From Drosophila miranda (lineage: Eukaryota > Arthropoda > Insecta > Diptera > Drosophilidae), in assembly GCF_003369915.1 (NCBI RefSeq), contig NW_022881625.1, positions 1,240,001 to 1,304,000 on the forward strand: a DNA stretch of 64,000 nucleotides, given 5' to 3'. Below are positions 33,852-44,147 of this stretch, in pieces. The notes below the pieces were generated by a model. That model saw only the letters and a program-made list of their open reading frames with translations, was not told the origin of the DNA and did no database searches. The translations under genes were made by a program, and so were the position numbers. The number at the start of each line of letters is the position of its first letter. Positions within the stretch are counted from its first letter, which is position 1.

Positions 33852-35205
33852 AGCCGTAACAAAAAACTTTTCGTTCTGAAACGCAATCTTGATATCTGTG
33901 ACCGGTCTGATGACAGTTCCAGCAGATTAACGAGATGGCTTCTACCGCCAACTCCCTCTCGGTGTCTGAGTCTTCTCGTAGCTCCCGATCTAGCAGTAGT
34001 TCTGATACTTCACGTCGAAATGGAACAGCTTTGGTATACCCATTCGTACTTTTGACGTCTTCTAAAAACATCTCCCGCCTGCGGCACACTTCCCTGAGCT
34101 CCTGTACACTTTTTAAATCGATATTCAACAGCTCATGGCGAATTTCCGGACGCAGGTTGTTCTTTAATACACGGACCAACTTCCGAATGGTCCAGGGTAC
34201 TTCCAACTGATCGGTCAAGTTAGAGATGCTATCGTAAAAACTATCGAAAGTCTCGCTTGCCCTTTGCTTTCGGTTTCGGATCAGCTCTTCGACGTCGACG
34301 TCATCTTTTTCTTGGCGAAACTGAAATCGTAAGGCAGCACATAAAGTATTCCATTTAACTTCAACTACGGCCTTGTGATGTCGCCAGTAGAACTCGTTAG
34401 CTTTGCCTTCAAACAAAACACTCACATTCCGGCAAAGCACGGAAAAATTTCCTTCCAAAGTTTGATGGGTCAATGCCTCTACTCTATATATGAAGTTATC
34501 TATCGATACTCCGACTCCCGAGAACTTAATTTTCCAGCCATTAAGTATATGGACTACTTTGTCCGGTCTCTGGGATAAATCAGAAAAACCGCTTCTCAAT
34601 AGTGACGGATGAGCTATGCTTTGGGGTTCTAGTCTATGGCCAGGACTAGTTCCCTCACCATAGTTGGTTGCTTGCAACTGCTCGGACAACGGCGTTGAAG
34701 AACGGTCTAAAGCTGCGGTGACAGTGGACTGACTTGAGGTTCGGGTTAACTGTTGCATTGAATCAACTACCGAGCTTTGAATCAGTTCTGCCATTCGTTT
34801 GCTTAGTGAAGTGAGCAATCTCTGTTCCATTGCCACCAGATCTATATTTTTAGAAGAACTCGCTTCTTCTCCCCCTTTGGCACGTTCCTTAGACTGAGCG
34901 CGAGTATTTTGCGCTCCTCCCTTCGGCCCCGCCCCGCTTACAGTTCTACACCTGCCTTTACATACCGGGCAAACATTGCTAGTCTTTAAATGGGTGGTCA
35001 TACAGGGAAGATGGAACACGTGCTCGCAAACCGATCTGAATACCTCATCCGTGGTCAGTATGGCTTTCTGGCACAGCGCGCACAGCGGGCTGACGCCTTC
35101 ACCTGCCCCTTGGGCTTCCTTTCCGGGAGATCTGTCCAAACCCATGGCCAGAAATACTATACTCAAAGTCGTGCCTATAATTCTTCCTAACTTTGTTGTA
35201 TTCAC
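33766..35205 (-). CDS. gag: gag of the LTR element with RING-like N-terminus
   Basis: Open frame of 479 codons. Near residues 41-83 there is a C3H2C3-type metal-binding pattern (CALC, then CEHVFHLPC, then CPVC), like RING-H2. A Q/S/T-rich linker follows, then a capsid-like region with long helices (VLNKNLRPEIRHELL is typical of this group as I recall it; here VLKNNLRPEIRHELLNI). Near the C-terminus is a CCHC knuckle CWNCHQTGHRYQDC and a partial second one. Gag packages the element RNA. The RING-like motif is unusual in gypsy-type Gags and might act in ubiquitin transfer or only in folding. Confidence 0.8.
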   Translation of the reverse strand: MNTTKLGRIIGTTLSIVFLAMGLDRSPGKEAQGAGEGVSPLCALCQKAILTTDEVFRSVCEHVFHLPCMTTHLKTSNVCPVCKGRCRTVSGAGPKGGAQNTRAQSKERAKGGEEASSSKNIDLVAMEQRLLTSLSKRMAELIQSSVVDSMQQLTRTSSQSTVTAALDRSSTPLSEQLQATNYGEGTSPGHRLEPQSIAHPSLLRSGFSDLSQRPDKVVHILNGWKIKFSGVGVSIDNFIYRVEALTHQTLEGNFSVLCRNVSVLFEGKANEFYWRHHKAVVEVKWNTLCAALRFQFRQEKDDVDVEELIRNRKQRASETFDSFYDSISNLTDQLEVPWTIRKLVRVLKNNLRPEIRHELLNIDLKSVQELREVCRRREMFLEDVKSTNGYTKAVPFRREVSELLLDRELREDSDTERELAVEAISLICWNCHQTGHRYQDCVSERKVFCYGCGAANTYKPSCEKCTKNSKSARRSRSTN

Positions 35206-35965
35206 CTACAATTCCGATAATAACTTTAATACCAATGATGAACTCAATTGACTAACTTGAACTCACTTGAACTAACTTTAACTAACTTGGACTAGTTTGA
35301 ACTCAATGCAGCTACGCAGCGAATCGTAAGGTCCTAATCATACAACCGATATCTCCCTCACCACGGAAAAAGATTAGAGTTACTACTCTCAAGTAAATCG
35401 CTTGGTCGTGGGCAGTCAGGAATCTTCTGACTTATTCCTCAAAACGAAAGATGTTCCCGTCAGCAGCTCACACCGCAGCGGACAGACAACTGTTCAACAA
35501 CGGTTTGTCGGTTTTCCAGCTTTCGATGGCTACCTCTAATGCTTCTTCAGAAAAATCAACCGAAGATTTTCTCCAGCGACCGTGGATAAAGAGACTCTCG
35601 AAAGCTGTCTATTTATTTTCCGACGCGGCAGCGTAAAAGAACCAATCTAACATTGAACACCAATAAGCCAATGACGCGGCACTCTCTACAGGGTCAGGTG
35701 GTCAACCGGAGTCGATCTCGTCCTGCAATTCCTCTGCTTAAAGTGGCCTAACGTCGCTTGCATATTTGGAGAAATCGTCACCGAACCAGTAATCCGCGGT
35801 CAGAAGGGAATACGGGTATTCTCTCTATCTGTCTTCCAAGCGGACTCTAACACGGCAATAACTCCTCCGGAAAATAAAAGCGGAAAATTTAGAAAAGGGA
35901 AAAAATGAAAGAATCTATATAATCATCCAGGAGTCCCCGTGGAATATTTCGAAGTACCCACTGGT
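35206..35965 (-). other. Leader between primer site and gag
   Basis: About 760 bp of noncoding 5' leader. It has imperfect ACTAACTTGAACT repeats just upstream of gag (about 35,240-35,300). No gene seen. Confidence 0.6.
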
Positions 35966-35983
35966 GCCCCACGTTGGGCGCCA
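35966..35983 (-). other. Primer-binding site, tRNA-Lys type
   Basis: The minus strand reads TGGCGCCCAACGTGGGGC, the 18-nt complement of the tRNA-Lys 3' end used by several retroelements. It sits 26 nt inside the 5' LTR edge rather than immediately next to it. Confidence 0.85.
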
Positions 35984-36525
35984 CTTTTAATATTATTAAT
36001 AATTATAACTGTAACGTGCAACGAGTCCTGTTCGAAAACGGGCGTTACGATTTGAGAGAGCTGGGCACGCTAATAATCATCCGGCTCTAGCTCGTCGGCT
36101 TTGGGGGTGGAGTTGTTGCTCCCTCAGATCAACCCAGACTCGAGGCTTCAATTACCAATAATATTGCCAGAATTTAGCGTGCTGCGACTTGTGCTAGAAC
36201 GGTAGATTTGACGAGAAGAAGATACGAAGCTAAAGAGGATAGAGAACAGGAAGAGAGAGGGAAGCGAAAGGAAAGAAGGATAAAGAGGAAAGGGAAGTGA
36301 GAACCAAGGAAAACGGAGAGACATCGGTGTATATGTCCGCAGATGTTATGCGGAGTCGGAACCCACCCTGCTTTTGGTCAACCTCACGGAATAGCCGTTC
36401 TTCGATGACCCCTTTTGACCTTTTACGAAAACGCGCGAGCTAGCATTGAGTCCATTTTGTTCTTTTATCTAAACTTCAACATTATTTCCTCAACACAAAA
36501 ATTAAATCCGATATGGCAACATAGT

Positions 36526-36536
36526 AAATGATCTTA
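36526..36536. repeat. Target-site duplication of the LINE (with 42,049-42,059)
   Basis: AAATGATCTTA flanks both sides of the LINE and occurs once at the matching place in the other LTR (near 28,515). Confidence 0.9.
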
Positions 36537-36555
36537 GGTTAGGTTAGGTTAGGTT
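36537..36555 (-). repeat. LINE 3' tail of AACCT/TTAGG repeats
   Basis: On the plus strand the element ends with four copies of GGTTA-type repeat rather than a poly(A)/poly(T) tail. On the element strand this is (AACCT)n. Confidence 0.85.
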
Positions 36556-36659
36556 GAGGCGGCTGCCGGGCTCGCTCGGAACCCGTCACACTTAGGCCGG
36601 TTTCGGCCCGTTGTGATACCGCATAGGATCATTTCCTTCCTGCGTTGTGAGACTTCCTG

Positions 36660-39600
36660 TCAGCAATTATCCCAGCCAGATGCTCTCACAAAGTTCGCTA
36701 TCCTCCTGGGACATAGTTTGGACATCTCTGAGATGTCGTGTAGAAAGGCTGAGCCCAGGTGCTGTAGCCTTCTTCTGCTGAGAGCTGGGCAGGAGCAGAA
36801 CAGATGTTCCACTGTCTCCTCCTCTTCCTCGTCTCTACAGCTGCGACAAAAATCGTTATGTGGGGCCCCCAGCCTGTTAGCGTGGGTGCCTATTAGCCAG
36901 TGTCCCGTGAGGGAACGTGTGACCACGCTGCACCTTTTCCTGCTTAACTTGAGGAGCTCGGAGGTGCGCTTCATGTCCATGGTCGGCCATGTTTGCCGAG
37001 TTGTGCGACATCGTGGCACTGTTTGCCACATATCGTTGTTTAGTCGCTTGTATTGCTCCCTTATAATGAGCTTACAGGTGGCCATTGGCATACAGATATC
37101 CTCCTTGTCTTGGAGAAGGGGGATTGTAGTGCCAGATCTGGCCAGCTCGTCCGCTATACAGTTGCCCTCGATGTCCCGGTGGCCCGGGACCCAAATCAGG
37201 CTAATAGCAAATTGCTGAGCCATCTCGTGCAGAGATTTGCGGCAGTCTGCCACGGTGGCCGAGTTCGAGGAAATCGCGCTCAGCGATTTGATCGCAGCCT
37301 GGCTGTCGCTATAAATGTTTAGCTTGGTTGCCGTGACGGCAGCCGCTTGTAGGCAGTCTAGAGCCTCCCTGATTGCTATGACTTCCGCTTGAAAGACACT
37401 GCAATGATCTGGGAGTCTGAAGGAATGCCTTATGCTTAGCTGTTCAGAGTAGATTCCCCCTCCGACTCTGTCGTCCAGCTTTGATCCATCTGTGAAGATG
37501 TTTATGGCCCCATCTGGGCCTGGGAGTCCCTCGAGCCATTCGTCTCTGTGAGGGATGATTGTGTCGAAGGGAGTGTCTGTGTACTCTCTTGGAACTTGGT
37601 AGTCTGTTTTTGAGGGGACGGTACTGCTATTATTTAATATGGCTGAGTGACCTATGCACTGTGTCACCCATTGATCTGAGTCTCTTAGACGTATTGCTGC
37701 TGCTTCTGCCCGTTCCTTTCCTGCGAGGTCAAGGCTCTGTAGGCATAGGATGGCATTTAGCGCATCATTTGGGGTGGTGCGAAGAGCTCCGCTGATGCAT
37801 AGGGCGGCAGTCCGCTGGACTTTGCCCAGTTGCTTGGTGATCGCCCTTTTTGATAGGGCCGGCCACCACACCGTAACTCCGTAGAGTAGTATTGGTCTAA
37901 CTATAGCTTGATATATCCATTGGACTATGCTTGGGATCATTCCCCATCTTAGCCCAATAGCTTTTTTGCATGTGTAGAGTGCAGTCATTGCCTTCTTCAC
38001 TCTGTCTTTGACATTCAGGTTCCAGCTAAGCTTCTTGTCAATTACCAACCCTAAGTAACTGGCACTGTCGCTAAAGGAGAGCCTGCATCCTTGTAGTATT
38101 GGAGGGTTGAGGGGCGGGACCTTGTATTTATTTGTGAATAGTACGAGTTCCGTTTTTGAGGGATTTACTCCCAGACCGCGCGATTCTGTCCAATCCGACA
38201 GTTGCGCTAGCTTTGTGGACATTAAGTCGCACAGTGTTTGGGGGTATTTCCCCGAGAAGATAATCGCAACGTCGTCCGCATAGGCCACGACATTGCAGCC
38301 CCCCCATTCCAGGTCACATAGAATCTTGTTGACTGCTATGTTCCACAGAAGAGGAGACAGGACACCACCTTGCGGGGTGCCTCTGTTGACATACCTTGAC
38401 TGGGCGGACGATCCCATCGATGATGTCACCGTCCTGCATGTGAGCAATTGATCAATGAGCATCACCAAGTGACGGTCCACCCCCAGGTCAGTCAGGGCTT
38501 CTGTAATGGCGCCCGGTACAACGTTGTTGAAAGCTCCCTCAATATCGAGAAAGGCTATGAGTGAGTACTCTTTGTGATGCAGAGATTTCTCTACCGCTGA
38601 GATCACTTCATGAAGAGCCGTTTCCGTGGATTTTCCTTTCCGGTAGGCATGCTGTGCGCCTGACAGCAACTGAGGGTGTATAGTTGTCCTCAGTTGCAGC
38701 CCGACGAGTCTCTCAAAGGTTTTGAGAAGGAAGGACGATAGGCTGATTGGTCTAAAGTCTTTTGCAGCTGAGTGCGAGGCTTTCCCAGCTTTGGGAATGA
38801 AGACTATCTTTGCCTTAAGCCATGTTCGCGGGATTGTACCCACAGCCAGTATCTTCCTGAAGATACCTTGTAGCCAGTTGATGGCCGTATCCCCGGCCTT
38901 CTGAAGTTGGGCCGGGATTACCTGGTCTGGGCCTGGCGATTTGAACGGGTTGAAGCTGTTTATTGCCCAGCTTATGTTACCTTTTGTGAGGATGTGATCC
39001 ATCGAGGTTACCGGTCCCTCTCCTGGAAGATGTGCCGTCTCGATGGTTGTGCACCCTGGAAAATGTGTGTCTAGTAGAATCTGCAGGGACTCCTCACTGG
39101 AGTTAGTCCACGTGCCGTCATTCCTTTTAAGATACCCTACCGAGGGGTTAGTTTTTGAGAGAATCTTGCGAAGCCTTGCGGCCTCTGACGTTTCCTCAAT
39201 TTCCGAGCAAAATTTTTGCCAAGAGGCCCTTTTTGCTTTCCTTGTTTCTTTTTTATATAGTGACAGACTGATTTTGTAGTCTGCCCAGTGGCTCTCCTCG
39301 TTCGCGCTTTTGGCCCTGTTGAAGAGGGTCCTGCAGCTTTTAAGTAGGATGTCTATTTGTTTTGACCACCAGGGGGGTTTCTTTTTCCCCCTAGGTTTGC
39401 TAGAGGGGCACGCTGCCGCGAAGGCTTTGTTGCATGCCTCTGTGAACCTGTTCACTAGGCGATCTAGGTCGTCTTTTGTGTCAGGGCATGATGGTGCTTT
39501 GGAGGGGAGTAAGTCCTCCAGGGCTGAGCTATATTTTTCCCAGTTGGCTTTCCTGGGATTAATATAGTCCTTAGGTTTCGGACACTCGAGGGATAGTGTG

Positions 39601-40292
39601 GTCTCGATGTATCTGTGGTCAGAGAAAGAGTGGTCATCAAGGACTTGCCAACTCTTGACTATGTCTAACAGGTTGGAAGACACTAGGGTGATGTCAATAA
39701 CCTCCTGTCGATTTTTAATTATAAAAGTGGGGTCGTTGCCCCGATTACAAATAAATAGATTTGAGTTGAGGATGAAGCTGAAAAGTGACTCACCCCTTAC
39801 ATTTGCGTTCGAGCTCCCCCATTGAGTGTGGTGAGCGTTGGCATCGCAACCTATTAATAGGTCTATGTCCGACCTCTCGCTGTCGCTGGCTAGTTTGCGA
39901 ACCAGGTCGTTGGGAGGATCGTTTCCCTCATGGGCCATGTAGGACGACATCAGCCTTAGATGTGTCCCTTTCAGCTCTAGGCTTGCCGCCGTGTTGTCGC
40001 TATCGCTATAGTTATGGAGCAGAAAGATATTAAGGTGCTTTCTGGCGAGAATGCAGGTGCGGGTTTTACCTTCATGTTGAGCTACAATTATCTTGTACTC
40101 CTTCGACCCTAGTCCACAAACCTTGTCTCCCACTATCCAAGGTTCCTGGATCAGGGCTACGTCTGCTCCGCTCTCTTCGAGGCGGAGTATAAGAGCAGCG
40201 GATGCTGCCTTACAGTGGTGGAGATTGATCTGAAGGAGCCTCAAGGACATCCTTAGTGTTCTCCACCACTGTAATGTCGGCATCCGGATCAT
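36660..40292 (-). CDS. LINE ORF2: endonuclease, reverse transcriptase, RNase H
   Basis: Open for 1210 codons. The N-terminal AP-endonuclease has LQINLHHCKAA, LIQEPWI, LIGCDANAHHTQWG and FSDHRYIE. The RT has FRPISLSSFLLKTFERLV, AFLDIEGAFNNV, GTPQGGVLSPLLWN and the catalytic VVAYADDVAII. The RNase H has INIFTDGSK, QAEVIAIREAL, IYSDSQAAI and WVPGHRDIEGNCIADELA. A Cys/His motif lies at the C-terminus (CRSCRDEEEEETVEHLFC). All catalytic residues I can check are present, so the enzyme may be functional. It starts inside the end of ORF1, as is common in this group. Confidence 0.9.
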   Translation of the reverse strand: MIRMPTLQWWRTLRMSLRLLQINLHHCKAASAALILRLEESGADVALIQEPWIVGDKVCGLGSKEYKIIVAQHEGKTRTCILARKHLNIFLLHNYSDSDNTAASLELKGTHLRLMSSYMAHEGNDPPNDLVRKLASDSERSDIDLLIGCDANAHHTQWGSSNANVRGESLFSFILNSNLFICNRGNDPTFIIKNRQEVIDITLVSSNLLDIVKSWQVLDDHSFSDHRYIETTLSLECPKPKDYINPRKANWEKYSSALEDLLPSKAPSCPDTKDDLDRLVNRFTEACNKAFAAACPSSKPRGKKKPPWWSKQIDILLKSCRTLFNRAKSANEESHWADYKISLSLYKKETRKAKRASWQKFCSEIEETSEAARLRKILSKTNPSVGYLKRNDGTWTNSSEESLQILLDTHFPGCTTIETAHLPGEGPVTSMDHILTKGNISWAINSFNPFKSPGPDQVIPAQLQKAGDTAINWLQGIFRKILAVGTIPRTWLKAKIVFIPKAGKASHSAAKDFRPISLSSFLLKTFERLVGLQLRTTIHPQLLSGAQHAYRKGKSTETALHEVISAVEKSLHHKEYSLIAFLDIEGAFNNVVPGAITEALTDLGVDRHLVMLIDQLLTCRTVTSSMGSSAQSRYVNRGTPQGGVLSPLLWNIAVNKILCDLEWGGCNVVAYADDVAIIFSGKYPQTLCDLMSTKLAQLSDWTESRGLGVNPSKTELVLFTNKYKVPPLNPPILQGCRLSFSDSASYLGLVIDKKLSWNLNVKDRVKKAMTALYTCKKAIGLRWGMIPSIVQWIYQAIVRPILLYGVTVWWPALSKRAITKQLGKVQRTAALCISGALRTTPNDALNAILCLQSLDLAGKERAEAAAIRLRDSDQWVTQCIGHSAILNNSSTVPSKTDYQVPREYTDTPFDTIIPHRDEWLEGLPGPDGAINIFTDGSKLDDRVGGGIYSEQLSIRHSFRLPDHCSVFQAEVIAIREALDCLQAAAVTATKLNIYSDSQAAIKSLSAISSNSATVADCRKSLHEMAQQFAISLIWVPGHRDIEGNCIADELARSGTTIPLLQDKEDICMPMATCKLIIREQYKRLNNDMWQTVPRCRTTRQTWPTMDMKRTSELLKLSRKRCSVVTRSLTGHWLIGTHANRLGAPHNDFCRSCRDEEEEETVEHLFCSCPALSRRRLQHLGSAFLHDISEMSKLCPRRIANFVRASGWDNC

Positions 40293-41561
40293 CCTCGACT
40301 TCCTCGTGGCAACACATCGCCTCGAAGTCGCATCTCAGCGTGCCATCGGTGGAGTAGCCCTCTGGGTCTATCTCTGTGTGATCGTCGGGTGCTTCGATCT
40401 CCGAGGCAGCGTCCTGCTCAACTGGCTTGTCGACAGGACGTGCCTCGGCCGCCGCATCCGACTTGTAGACCTTTACGGTCACAGAGCTGAACCCAAAATT
40501 GAGCTCGCCTTTGGCAGCCTCAATCGGGGCCAGCGACTCTTTGTTGAGGACGACCACCGCCTGGTTTGTGGGGCCCTGTGTCGTCTCAACTTTGACCACC
40601 TTCCAATCTGCTGTTGGGAGGTGGGGGTTGCATCTTTGCAACATTTTTAGGATGCGCTCCGGCTCCTTCATGGAGGCGGGCACCCAGACTCTCGCCCTTG
40701 GTCTACTGGGCACTTCGCTCCAGTCTACAGCGACGAGCTTCGCCCCTGGGTAGACTTCCCCGACTTGCGCTACCGCTGCTTTGTACAGCTGTACGGAGCG
40801 CTCGTCTTCACAGGCTACGATTTTTATGCAGCCCTGGTACCAGCCCATGTCTTTGCAGACGGGGGGGGTCCAGGCTGCTTTTCCAGCAGCTCGAAGCAGC
40901 GGTCGGCCAGTGCCGCTTCCACCCACTTCCACTGGTTTCTAGGTATCCGGGAGTCCGCGCTGCCTTTGTCCAGGACGCCAATCAGCGTCCTTTCTCTGGC
41001 AATCTGCGCGAATGATGTGTTAGGCAGCACTCTGGAGCGCTTCGGTGTCGGCCCCGGAGTCTCTTGTGAGCGCTGCCTTTTTGGCTGAGGGGCTTCCTTC
41101 TTCGGTGCTTCCTTGCCAAAGTTCGGCAGCACCTTCGAGGCCCACTCAACCTTCTTTATCCATTTGTCCGTCGGGCTGGACATCTGGCTTGCGTTCTGCC
41201 GACGGAGTATATTGCCAGCACTCCTTCTATCGGCATATGTAAAAGATTTGGCTTGGACACTAGTAGATGGTGACTCATCACCCGCCACTTTACCAGCAGG
41301 CAGAGCAGCCGCAGGATTGCATAGCCCCTCTGCCAAGGTATCGGGTTTGGGAGCCAATTCACCACCCACCCCGAAACCGGGATGGGACCGCTTTGGGCTC
41401 TCCCTAGCATCTTCCGCCGCGCAGGTTTTCCCTGCTGATTTGCGGGTCGGGCCCGGCCTTTGGGCCGCTGCCTTCCCCTGTTTGGGATTGCTCCCTGTTG
41501 GCATTTGGGGAGTGCCAGACTCATTTTGTTTGTTTTTAAATTCTTCCATTCTTTTTCCCAC
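40210..41561 (-). pseudogene. LINE ORF1, frameshifted at a G run
   Basis: Two frames overlap: 40824-41561 (N-terminal, basic, Pro/Lys-rich, ending near FELLEKQPGPPPS) and 40210-40932 (C-terminal, from TPPVCKDMGWYQG through a DUF4780-like RNA-binding domain with ACEDERSVQLYKAAVAQ). The switch falls at a run of seven to eight G on the plus strand at about 40,861. A one-base change there would explain it. It could be a real mutation, a sequencing error in a homopolymer, or (less likely) frameshift expression. ORF1 proteins bind the element RNA. Confidence 0.75.
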
Positions 41562-42048
41562 GAGCTGCAGAGAAGGGGTACGGTCCGTCCGGGCAGAGAT
41601 CCACGTTGCCCGGATAAGGCATACTTAGAACAGGGGGCTGCCAAGTCCCTGAGCTCTCCGTTAACGACTGGGCTAGTTTTATATACCGGGCCCCGAGCCA
41701 GGCTGACTCTCGGCACGGGTCGAATAACACTCTTAGTCCGGCCCGGTGTGAGCTGAATGTGGGGGGTTGGGATGTGGGTAGGTAGTGTGTAGGGATAGGG
41801 GAGTGTGTGAGCTACTTATACGAGGCGGCACCACAAGCGCATCGTCAGTGTTGCTACTTCGCGAACACCCGCTGGCTGTCCGGGGCTGCTTATTTTCGGT
41901 ACTCTCCCTAGGGATGTCCGATTATTCGCAGCTGACCTACCTATATGACCTGTATATAGGTAGGTCGTTCGCTATCCGCAACCTGCGACCCGTCCGGTGG
42001 CCTCAGCTAGGTCCCCTTTGAGCCACCTCACGAGCTCATCAGACCAGA
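41562..42048 (-). other. LINE 5' UTR
   Basis: About 490 bp without a conserved gene; presumably holds the internal promoter. Contains the strong inverted repeat listed separately. Confidence 0.6.
41934..41966. other. Perfect 13-bp hairpin in LINE 5' UTR
   Basis: GACCTACCTATAT at 41,934-41,946 pairs perfectly with ATATAGGTAGGTC at 41,954-41,966 across a 7-nt loop. Confidence 0.85.
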
Positions 42049-43917
42049 AAATGATCTTAATAACTACTAAAAATAGGTGATTCGTAATGGTTGGGTATAT
42101 AAAGATATTTGATAATGTATTGAGTATATATATAATAAGACTGTAATTCGAGTTAAATTCTAATTATATTCATAAATTTCGCTTTTCGCATAACATGGGA
42201 AAATCATTGAATTCTTTAAGTTCGTTACTTTCGCTTTTCGCACAAATGTGGAAAAATCATTAAATCTTTTAACTTCGGAATGAGTCGAAAATCAAAGAGG
42301 CGGTCTGGCTGACAAAACGTGCTCTCCTATGCGGAGTTCAGTCGATGACTGGATGCAGATGGCATCTCTAATTAGCCAACGATCAGATCGCTCAAGGCAA
42401 AGCCTCAATAGGCAGGGGCCAGAGGTTTCAAATTCGCGAGGTTGGGCAAGGATCAGTTGGTTTTCAAAACTACGTACATTTTAACTTTTGGAAGGTATGC
42501 TTACTCACTCACTGTTCAATTTCCAACGACGAAAGATCGATCTTCCGGCGTAGGCTGAAAACAAGCGTTAATTCGGAAAGGTGGTTTACAGTACGAAGAC
42601 TCCATCTCTTGCTACAACTCAGAATTCCCAACTTCGACCTACTCCTTGTATGTGGAGCCACAGAACTTTTGGGGGAATTTTCTCCCTGACAATTCAATCC
42701 GAACTTAACTGACAACAATAGCTTGTGAATATTTGTAAAGATTGCTTAAGCATGATATGAGTTTAACGAATGTGTAACGAAAATGAATTAAACTAGCGAT
42801 GTCTTAACAATACTTATAACTGCAAATTCTGAACACATTTCCCGAACTCCCAGGGGGAACTTGAACGTTAATGAGGTTGGCTGATAATTATTCTTCATGA
42901 ATATACAAATTTTGTGAGATTTTTATACTTTAAACATTAGGATGGTAATAGACGAGGCTAGCCTCCGCTGAACCCTATGATTTGGTGAACTGTGCTCCCT
43001 GAAGCTGCTGGAAGAGGAATCCTGGACAGAGTCGGGGCGAAGAGGAGAGCCGAAGGCGGAGAATTCTGCCTCTGTTTGGCCGACGATTGGGCAACCAGGA
43101 AGACGATGGCCGCAGTTGGCTTCATCACTGCAGCATGGTCTGCGCTCGGGCAACCGAGAAAACGAAGGCCGCAGGTGGCTTTAGCATTGCAGCATCCCTG
43201 ATTTGCTCCTGCTTCTTCTTCACGCGCCTTGGCGCGCGCTGCTGTTTAACCCTGTCTAGGGTGCTCCTCGCAGGCGAAGGGTCCCAAGCGGGAAGGCGTT
43301 TGCTTATTCCAGCCCCCGGCTGACTGCGCTCTGCGGCTTACTTAGCCGGCGACTGGACGATGGGGTGCGTTTAAATAGCGTGGGTCGCTGCCCCACGCAA
43401 TAAGCGAAAGACCGTCCGGTCTTTGAAGCTGTGGCGTCTTTCCTCCGAGCAGGATCTGTCGCCCCGTCACTCCACTTGTACGAGCAAGGGAATCAGCGGT
43501 TGCGTGAGCTGCAGAAAATCAGATGAAAACCTGTTCTGTGGATTTTTCCAATCGCACTCACCCAAAATATCGCGATCAACCGAAAGGTATGTCTTTTCCG
43601 TACCGTGTCGAGTTGTTTCACAATGGAATTTTCCTATGATGGCACTTCTTTAACGAGAAAAGGAAAGGAAAAGGAAAAGGAATTTGACATGGCCTGTCAG
43701 ATGTCCAAAGCATCTCTGCGCGTTAACAGGTCAAAGTAACCCTGCGCCTGTTAACAGGTCAAAGTAACCCTGTGCCTGTCAAAGGGTGGCAGCATGTATC
43801 CCTGGCCCCGAGATCGATATCATGGTCTTGACTTTCAATTTTTCTATCAAATCTTAGCCGATTAATCCTTCCCGCCAAACCTATCGACTTCTTCTACGTC
43901 GCTTCAGGCCCGCTACA

Positions 43918-44147
43918 TGTGTGTCTTTTTTTGGCTATTCTAGCAATCACCAACGCACTGCATTCGATTTGAATTTGTCAGGCCGTATTATTTTGCAAGT
44001 GTGTATGGCAGCATTTTTATTCGTTCATGTTTTATTTAATGGCTTTGATGGCGGCAGCGTCCGTTGTTCATTTTTGTTGTGGCATGCGAGTGATATGCAT
44101 ACCTGCCCCGTATGATAAAGATTTTCGCCGTAATGTTTAGCCCGATA
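43918..44147. other. Unit spacer resumed after LTR element
   Basis: Same as 2,893-3,114 (GGCTATTCTAGCAATCACC onward), confirming that the LTR element split one unit. Confidence 0.8.

Larger units (their letters stand above)
36537..42048 (-). mobile_element. Full-length LOA/I-superfamily LINE
   Basis: Non-LTR retrotransposon of 5.5 kb with 5' UTR, ORF1, ORF2 (endonuclease, RT, RNase H) and a short 3' UTR. An RNase H domain after the RT points to the I/LOA/R1-related groups; ORF1 with a DUF4780-like region and the overall layout fit LOA (relatives Loa, Bilbo, and TRIM of D. miranda). Perfect 11-bp target duplication. The family name is from memory and unverified. Confidence 0.85.
27998..43917 (-). 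mobile_element. Ty3-type (Osvaldo/Ulysses-like) LTR retrotransposon with nested LINE
   Basis: Both LTRs start TGTAACGTGC and end CCGCTACA as written on the plus strand, giving canonical TG...CA ends. The flanking 4 bp TGTG is present on both sides (27,994-27,997 and 43,918-43,921), though the GT tract makes the duplication length uncertain. The order on the minus strand is 5' LTR, primer-binding site, gag, protease, RT, RNase H, integrase, polypurine tract, 3' LTR, the Ty3/gypsy order. No envelope-like frame is seen after integrase. The family guess rests on long LTRs, the tRNA-Lys primer site and Gag character. Without the LINE the element is about 10.4 kb. Confidence 0.85.
36010..43917 (-). 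repeat. 5' LTR, interrupted by a LINE
   Basis: LTR sequence 36,010-36,536 and 42,060-43,917; the rest is the LINE and one target-duplication copy. Net LTR length is about 2,385 bp, close to the 2,392 bp of the other LTR. Confidence 0.85.

Noticed and set aside
42015..42048. CTGATGAG near the LINE 5' end as a hammerhead ribozyme core
   Set aside because: The required GAAA and matching stems are not present at proper spacing. No HDV-like nested pairing was found by eye either.
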